NCBI GenBank assembly: GCA_003248755.1
Contig: QFQW01000015.1
Coordinates: 1 to 55,029, forward strand
Direction of reading: 5' to 3'
DNA length: 55,029 bases
Source of the DNA: Chryseobacterium sp.
GTDB lineage: Bacteria > Bacteroidota > Bacteroidia > Flavobacteriales > Weeksellaceae
The notes under the pieces were generated by a model. The model did no database searches, was not told the DNA's origin, and worked only from the letters and a program-made list of their open reading frames with translations. The stretch's first letter is position 1. Every line of letters starts with the position of its first letter. Of the stretch, positions 52,111 through 55,029 are shown in pieces. Made by a program: the position numbers and the translations under genes.

Positions 52111-53322
52111 TTAAGCTTCCTCGTCGTCAAAATACTCAAACAAGAAATCATTATAAGGAAAACGGGAAATATGAATCCTGTGAACCTCATCATAGATCAT
52201 TTTCTTCATTTCCGGGAAGTTTTCTTTCGTCAAGGCAGAGATGAAAACCGTCGGAAATTTTGATTTTGCCATCCAGGTTCTTTTCCATTCTTCCAGAGAA
52301 ATATTTTTGTTTGAACCAGGGGTTAAATCGTCTTCATCCTTTTTCTCATAACTGAAATCATCAATTTTGTTAAAAACCATGATCATCGGTTTCTGATGTG
52401 CATCGATTTCCTGAAGGATTTCATTCACAGAATTGATATGGTCCTCGAAGCTCTCGTGCGAAATATCAACAACATGAATTAACAAATCCGCTTCACGAAC
52501 CTCATCCAGAGTCGATTTGAAACTTTCTACCAACTGAGTCGGCAATTTTCTGATGAATCCAACCGTGTCTGTTAAAAGGAAGGGAAGATTTCCAATCACG
52601 ACTTTTCTTACTGTTGTGTCAAGTGTTGCAAATAATTTGTTCTCAGCAAAAACATCTGATTTTGACAAAGCATTCATTAAAGTTGATTTCCCAACATTCG
52701 TGTAACCCACCAAAGAAACGCGCACCATTTTGCCACGGTTCTGTCTTTGGGTTCCCATTTGTTTGTCGATGACTTTCAGTTTGTCCTTTAACAACGTGAT
52801 TCTGTCACGAATAATCCTTCTATCGGTTTCAATTTCTGTTTCTCCGGGTCCACGCATCCCAATTCCCCCTTTTTGTCTTTCGAGGTGGGTCCACATTCTT
52901 GTTAATCGAGGAAGAAGATATTGATATTGAGCCAATTCCACCTGAGTTCTTGCGTAAGATGTTTGTGCTCTCTGTGCAAAGATATCGAGAATCAGATTGG
53001 TTCTGTCAAGGATTTTGACTTCCATCTCACGTTCCAGATTTTTTAATTGAGAAGGTGATAATTCATCATCAAAAATGACCGTTCCGATATTATGTTCTTT
53101 CGCATAGTCTCGGATTTCCTCCATTTTCCCTTTTCCTACGAATGTTTTGGAATCCGGCTGGGGCAATCTTTGGGTAAAACGTTTTGCAACTGTAGCGCCT
53201 GCCGTGAAAGCCAGGAACTCCAGTTCGTCCATATATTCTATCAGTTTATCTTCGCTTTGATTTTGGGTAATTAAACCTACCAAAACCGCCTGTTCATACT
53301 GATGTTCTTTTTTTTCTAGCAT
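52111..53322 (-). CDS. hflX: GTPase HflX
   Basis: 403 residues. The N-terminal HflX domain (about 12-190) includes DDELSPSQLKNLE, LDRTNLILDIFAQRAQT, and the glycine loop GGIGMRGPGETEIETD. The G domain has G1 GYTNVGKS (206-213), G3 DTVGF and G4 NKID. HflX splits stalled or stress-inactivated ribosomes. A C-terminal acidic end FEYFDDEEA is typical. A hairpin at 53370 separates it from the OsmC gene upstream. Confidence 0.96.
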   Translation of the reverse strand: MLEKKEHQYEQAVLVGLITQNQSEDKLIEYMDELEFLAFTAGATVAKRFTQRLPQPDSKTFVGKGKMEEIRDYAKEHNIGTVIFDDELSPSQLKNLEREMEVKILDRTNLILDIFAQRAQTSYARTQVELAQYQYLLPRLTRMWTHLERQKGGIGMRGPGETEIETDRRIIRDRITLLKDKLKVIDKQMGTQRQNRGKMVRVSLVGYTNVGKSTLMNALSKSDVFAENKLFATLDTTVRKVVIGNLPFLLTDTVGFIRKLPTQLVESFKSTLDEVREADLLIHVVDISHESFEDHINSVNEILQEIDAHQKPMIMVFNKIDDFSYEKKDEDDLTPGSNKNISLEEWKRTWMAKSKFPTVFISALTKENFPEMKKMIYDEVHRIHISRFPYNDFLFEYFDDEEA

Positions 53323-53369
53323 TTAAAATTTATAATTTTCTGATTCTGACAAGATACTATTTTTCGACA

Positions 53370-53396
53370 AAAAAACCAAAGAATATCTTTGGTTTT
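53370..53396 (-). terminator. Terminator after the OsmC gene
   Basis: Minus-strand stem AAAACCAAAGA / TCTTTGGTTTT with a 3-base loop and a following T-run, 39 bp past the OsmC stop. Confidence 0.82.
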
Positions 53397-53434
53397 ATAT
53401 TTTTTGACTGTAATAAATCTCTGTTTCAAATGAT

Positions 53435-53848
53435 TTAACTCACAAGATTCGCTGTCAAAGTTTTCTCAAAACTGAAAGCCTGACTTACAGGACAATTTTC
53501 TTTAGCATCTTTCGCAATTTTCTGGAAATCATCTTCTGAAATTCCCGGAATCTTTGCAGTCAAAGTCAATTCTGACAAAGTAATTTTTCCATCTATCAAA
53601 CTGATTTTACAATCGGTTTCCAAAGTTTCAGGATTATAGCCAGCTTCTGTTAACAAAGCCGAAGTTTTCATCGTAAAACAACCTGCGTGAGCCGCTGCCA
53701 GCAATTCTTCAGGATTAGTTCCAACACCTTCCTCGAATCTGCTTTTGAAAGAATATTGAGTTTCATTAAGCGTTGTACTTTGGGTTGTTAAAACTCCGCT
53801 TCCGTCTTTTACTGTACCTTTCCAGACTGCTTTTGCACTTCTTTTCAT
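53435..53848 (-). CDS. OsmC family peroxiredoxin
   Basis: 137 residues. The two redox Cys are C57 (AHAGCFTMKTS) and C119 (ENCPVSQAF), with the Arg/Glu context NPEELLAAAHAGC of the OsmC subfamily. OsmC proteins reduce organic hydroperoxides in the cytoplasm, often induced by osmotic or oxidative stress. Single gene with its own terminator; no clear promoter element seen. Confidence 0.94.
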   Translation of the reverse strand: MKRSAKAVWKGTVKDGSGVLTTQSTTLNETQYSFKSRFEEGVGTNPEELLAAAHAGCFTMKTSALLTEAGYNPETLETDCKISLIDGKITLSELTLTAKIPGISEDDFQKIAKDAKENCPVSQAFSFEKTLTANLVS

Positions 53849-53928
53849 ATGTAAATATTTTTATTGGTTTTAAAGGTCATATGGAATCTATGATTTCATA
53901 ATTAATTTTATTTTGGATTTATAATATA

Positions 53929-54444
53929 TTAAAGATAAATTCTATCATCTTCTTTTGAATCTATAGATTTTTTAATTTTCTTAAATTTTTCATTCTGATT
54001 TAAAAGCTTGTACACTTTAGACTCGAATCTTAAGTACCGAATATTCTCTTTTCTAACATTCGTAGAATCTGCAAATCCAGAAATAGTAATTGTACTTTTA
54101 TCATTACCAAAATATTTAATTTCTATTGATGTAGTAATATCTGGATGTGTAATTATTCCATCATTATTAAAAACAAGAACATCATCATTTGGTTTATTAA
54201 TTTTATTATCAAAAAATAATTTTGCTAATTCCAAACGTTCTTTGTGAGATAAACTCAAAGAATCTTTAAGATCAAAATAATCACTTCCAATTGCTCCATT
54301 ACTTAAATTCACATCATAATCATTATTTGAAAGAACAACTTGATAATTATTAAAATCTTTTAAATATTCTTCATCATTTTTTGAACACGACAAAATCAAA
54401 AACAGAAATAGAATTACACTTAGAACATTTAAAATTTTATTCAT
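53929..54444 (-). CDS. Lipoprotein of unknown function
   Basis: 171 residues with a lipobox LILSC (Cys20) followed by SKNDEEY, so it should be lipidated and exported. The mature part is polar, with strands such as STITISGFADSTNVR. No family recognised. It follows the META-domain lipoprotein gene by 21 bp on the same strand, so the two may be co-transcribed. Confidence 0.65.
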   Translation of the reverse strand: MNKILNVLSVILFLFLILSCSKNDEEYLKDFNNYQVVLSNNDYDVNLSNGAIGSDYFDLKDSLSLSHKERLELAKLFFDNKINKPNDDVLVFNNDGIITHPDITTSIEIKYFGNDKSTITISGFADSTNVRKENIRYLRFESKVYKLLNQNEKFKKIKKSIDSKEDDRIYL

Positions 54445-54465
54445 AATTATTTCAATAATTTTTTA

Positions 54466-54903
54466 TCAATCCCAATCAGCAGCAACAAACTTCATAGTTG
54501 ACTTTCCGTCTGTTAAAGTTAAGAAATGTCCTTCAATTTTGTACTGATTCATATTGGGTAAATCTTTTCCAAACAATTCTTCCAACTTCATTCTTCCGTC
54601 ACAATACATCATTGTTGAACCAACGCCAGAAAATTTTGCTTTTCCTTTATCAAATTCGGCTGTGAAAAACATTCCGTTACAACCCATTTTCGCACTATAT
54701 TGATTAGGAGCTTCCGTATTTTTGGTCAAATCCATATAAGCTTCCAATTTTGTCAGCTCTTCTTTTGTGAAATCCTTATATTCAACAAGCATCCATTTTC
54801 TGTGAATATCCTGTTCCGTTGAAGTCATACTTTTGTTGGCTTTGCAGGAAAAAATTAAAAACATTGTTAATAATAAAATCCCTATTACTCTGATATTTTT
54901 CAT
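54466..54903 (-). CDS. META/HslJ-like domain lipoprotein
   Basis: 145 residues. Lipobox LIFSC (Cys20) then a domain with HRKWMLVEYKDF, YSAKMGCNGMFFTAEFDKGKA and FSGVGSTMMYCDG: the GCNx and TxMxC positions are the hallmark of META (HslJ) domains, with two conserved Cys. Such domains occur in heat-shock or resistance-linked lipoproteins, but their chemistry is unknown. Confidence 0.82.
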   Translation of the reverse strand: MKNIRVIGILLLTMFLIFSCKANKSMTSTEQDIHRKWMLVEYKDFTKEELTKLEAYMDLTKNTEAPNQYSAKMGCNGMFFTAEFDKGKAKFSGVGSTMMYCDGRMKLEELFGKDLPNMNQYKIEGHFLTLTDGKSTMKFVAADWD

Positions 54904-54990
54904 TACTCAATTTTTACTCAATCTCTTAGCCAAATTCGTACCACTTAGATTTAAAATAATGATTAAATTAGCCCATTAAAATAATTCTCT

Positions 54991-55029
54991 ATGAAAAAAA
55001 TATTTTTAGCATTAACCTTGATTTTGGGT
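54991..55029 (+). CDS. Start of a secreted protein gene, cut by window edge
   Basis: Thirteen codons, MKKIFLALTLILG, open at 54991 and reach the right edge. The charge-then-hydrophobic pattern is the start of a signal peptide. Nothing else can be said of the product. Confidence 0.5.
   Translation, partial: MKKIFLALTLILG

Overview
The window looks like chromosomal DNA of a flavobacterium close to Chryseobacterium (Weeksellaceae). Reasons: the DNA is AT-rich; many starts lack a Shine-Dalgarno sequence and instead have the Bacteroidota -7 element TAnnTTTG upstream; families typical of the group are present (GLPGLI protein, OmpA protein with thrombospondin type-3 repeats, flavobacterial-type MCE and ABC-F proteins); and the same intergenic repeats recur. 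The genus is inferred from these features only. I see no rRNA, tRNA, CRISPR array, prophage or intact insertion sequence.

Layout. 1-1411 (minus): a glycosyltransferase cut by the window edge and a SAM methyltransferase. 1488-5200 (minus): a conserved small protein, then an operon of an MCE/MlaD-like lipid-transfer protein and two HdrC/HdrB-like iron-sulfur proteins. 5320-7464: the periplasmic folding factor PpiD. 7596-9364 (minus): an ECF sigma factor, a membrane protein that is probably its anti-sigma factor, and a secreted protein. 9484-14836 (plus): a Rossmann/DUF2520 protein, a GLPGLI protein, feoA-feoB plus a Cys-rich mini-protein missed by length cut-offs, and an outer-membrane protein. 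14908-16858: glmM and a RelE-type toxin-antitoxin pair. 16913-22441: an accessory block with two Crp/Fnr regulators, DoxX, a quinone-oxidoreductase-like protein, YdcF, an MFS exporter and an SDR. 22498-26575: a lipoprotein with a GH3-family acyl-adenylase, an Lrp/AsnC regulator and a serine hydrolase. 26771-32072: rplU-rpmA, yebC, ompA, smpB and an ABC-F ATPase. 32418-33791: a secreted GH13 enzyme. 33826-39637 (minus): the cell-shape operon mreB-mreC-mreD-mrdA-rodA. 39926-44068 (plus): the haem genes hemA-hemC-hemD-hemE. 44100-50639 is mostly minus: small proteins, a truncated haemoglobin, a 1133-residue GH18/NodB/GT2 fusion protein, and a tightly coupled trio with AlkD-like and CAT-like proteins. 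50759-54903 (minus): a Na+/H+ antiporter, hflX, an OsmC protein and two lipoproteins.

The most unusual signal is regulatory. Two Crp/Fnr genes in the accessory block lie next to perfect 16-bp palindromes of one design, seven-base arms around a central AA. TTTACCAAATGGTAAA occurs twice, upstream of the second crp gene and upstream of the SDR gene that follows it. GATAACAAATGTTATC lies between the first crp gene and doxX. Each is centred about 36-38 bp upstream of the end of a -7-like element, close to the class II activator position. This suggests two local regulator-operator modules of related but distinct specificity.

Other points of note are two dispersed intergenic repeat families, one of which supplies the C-terminal codons of hemD; several genes with TAnnTTTG exactly four bases before the ATG, which implies leaderless mRNAs; an ABC-F protein in which one composite ATP site is destroyed on both faces; and the MCE gene co-transcribed with Hdr-like redox proteins.
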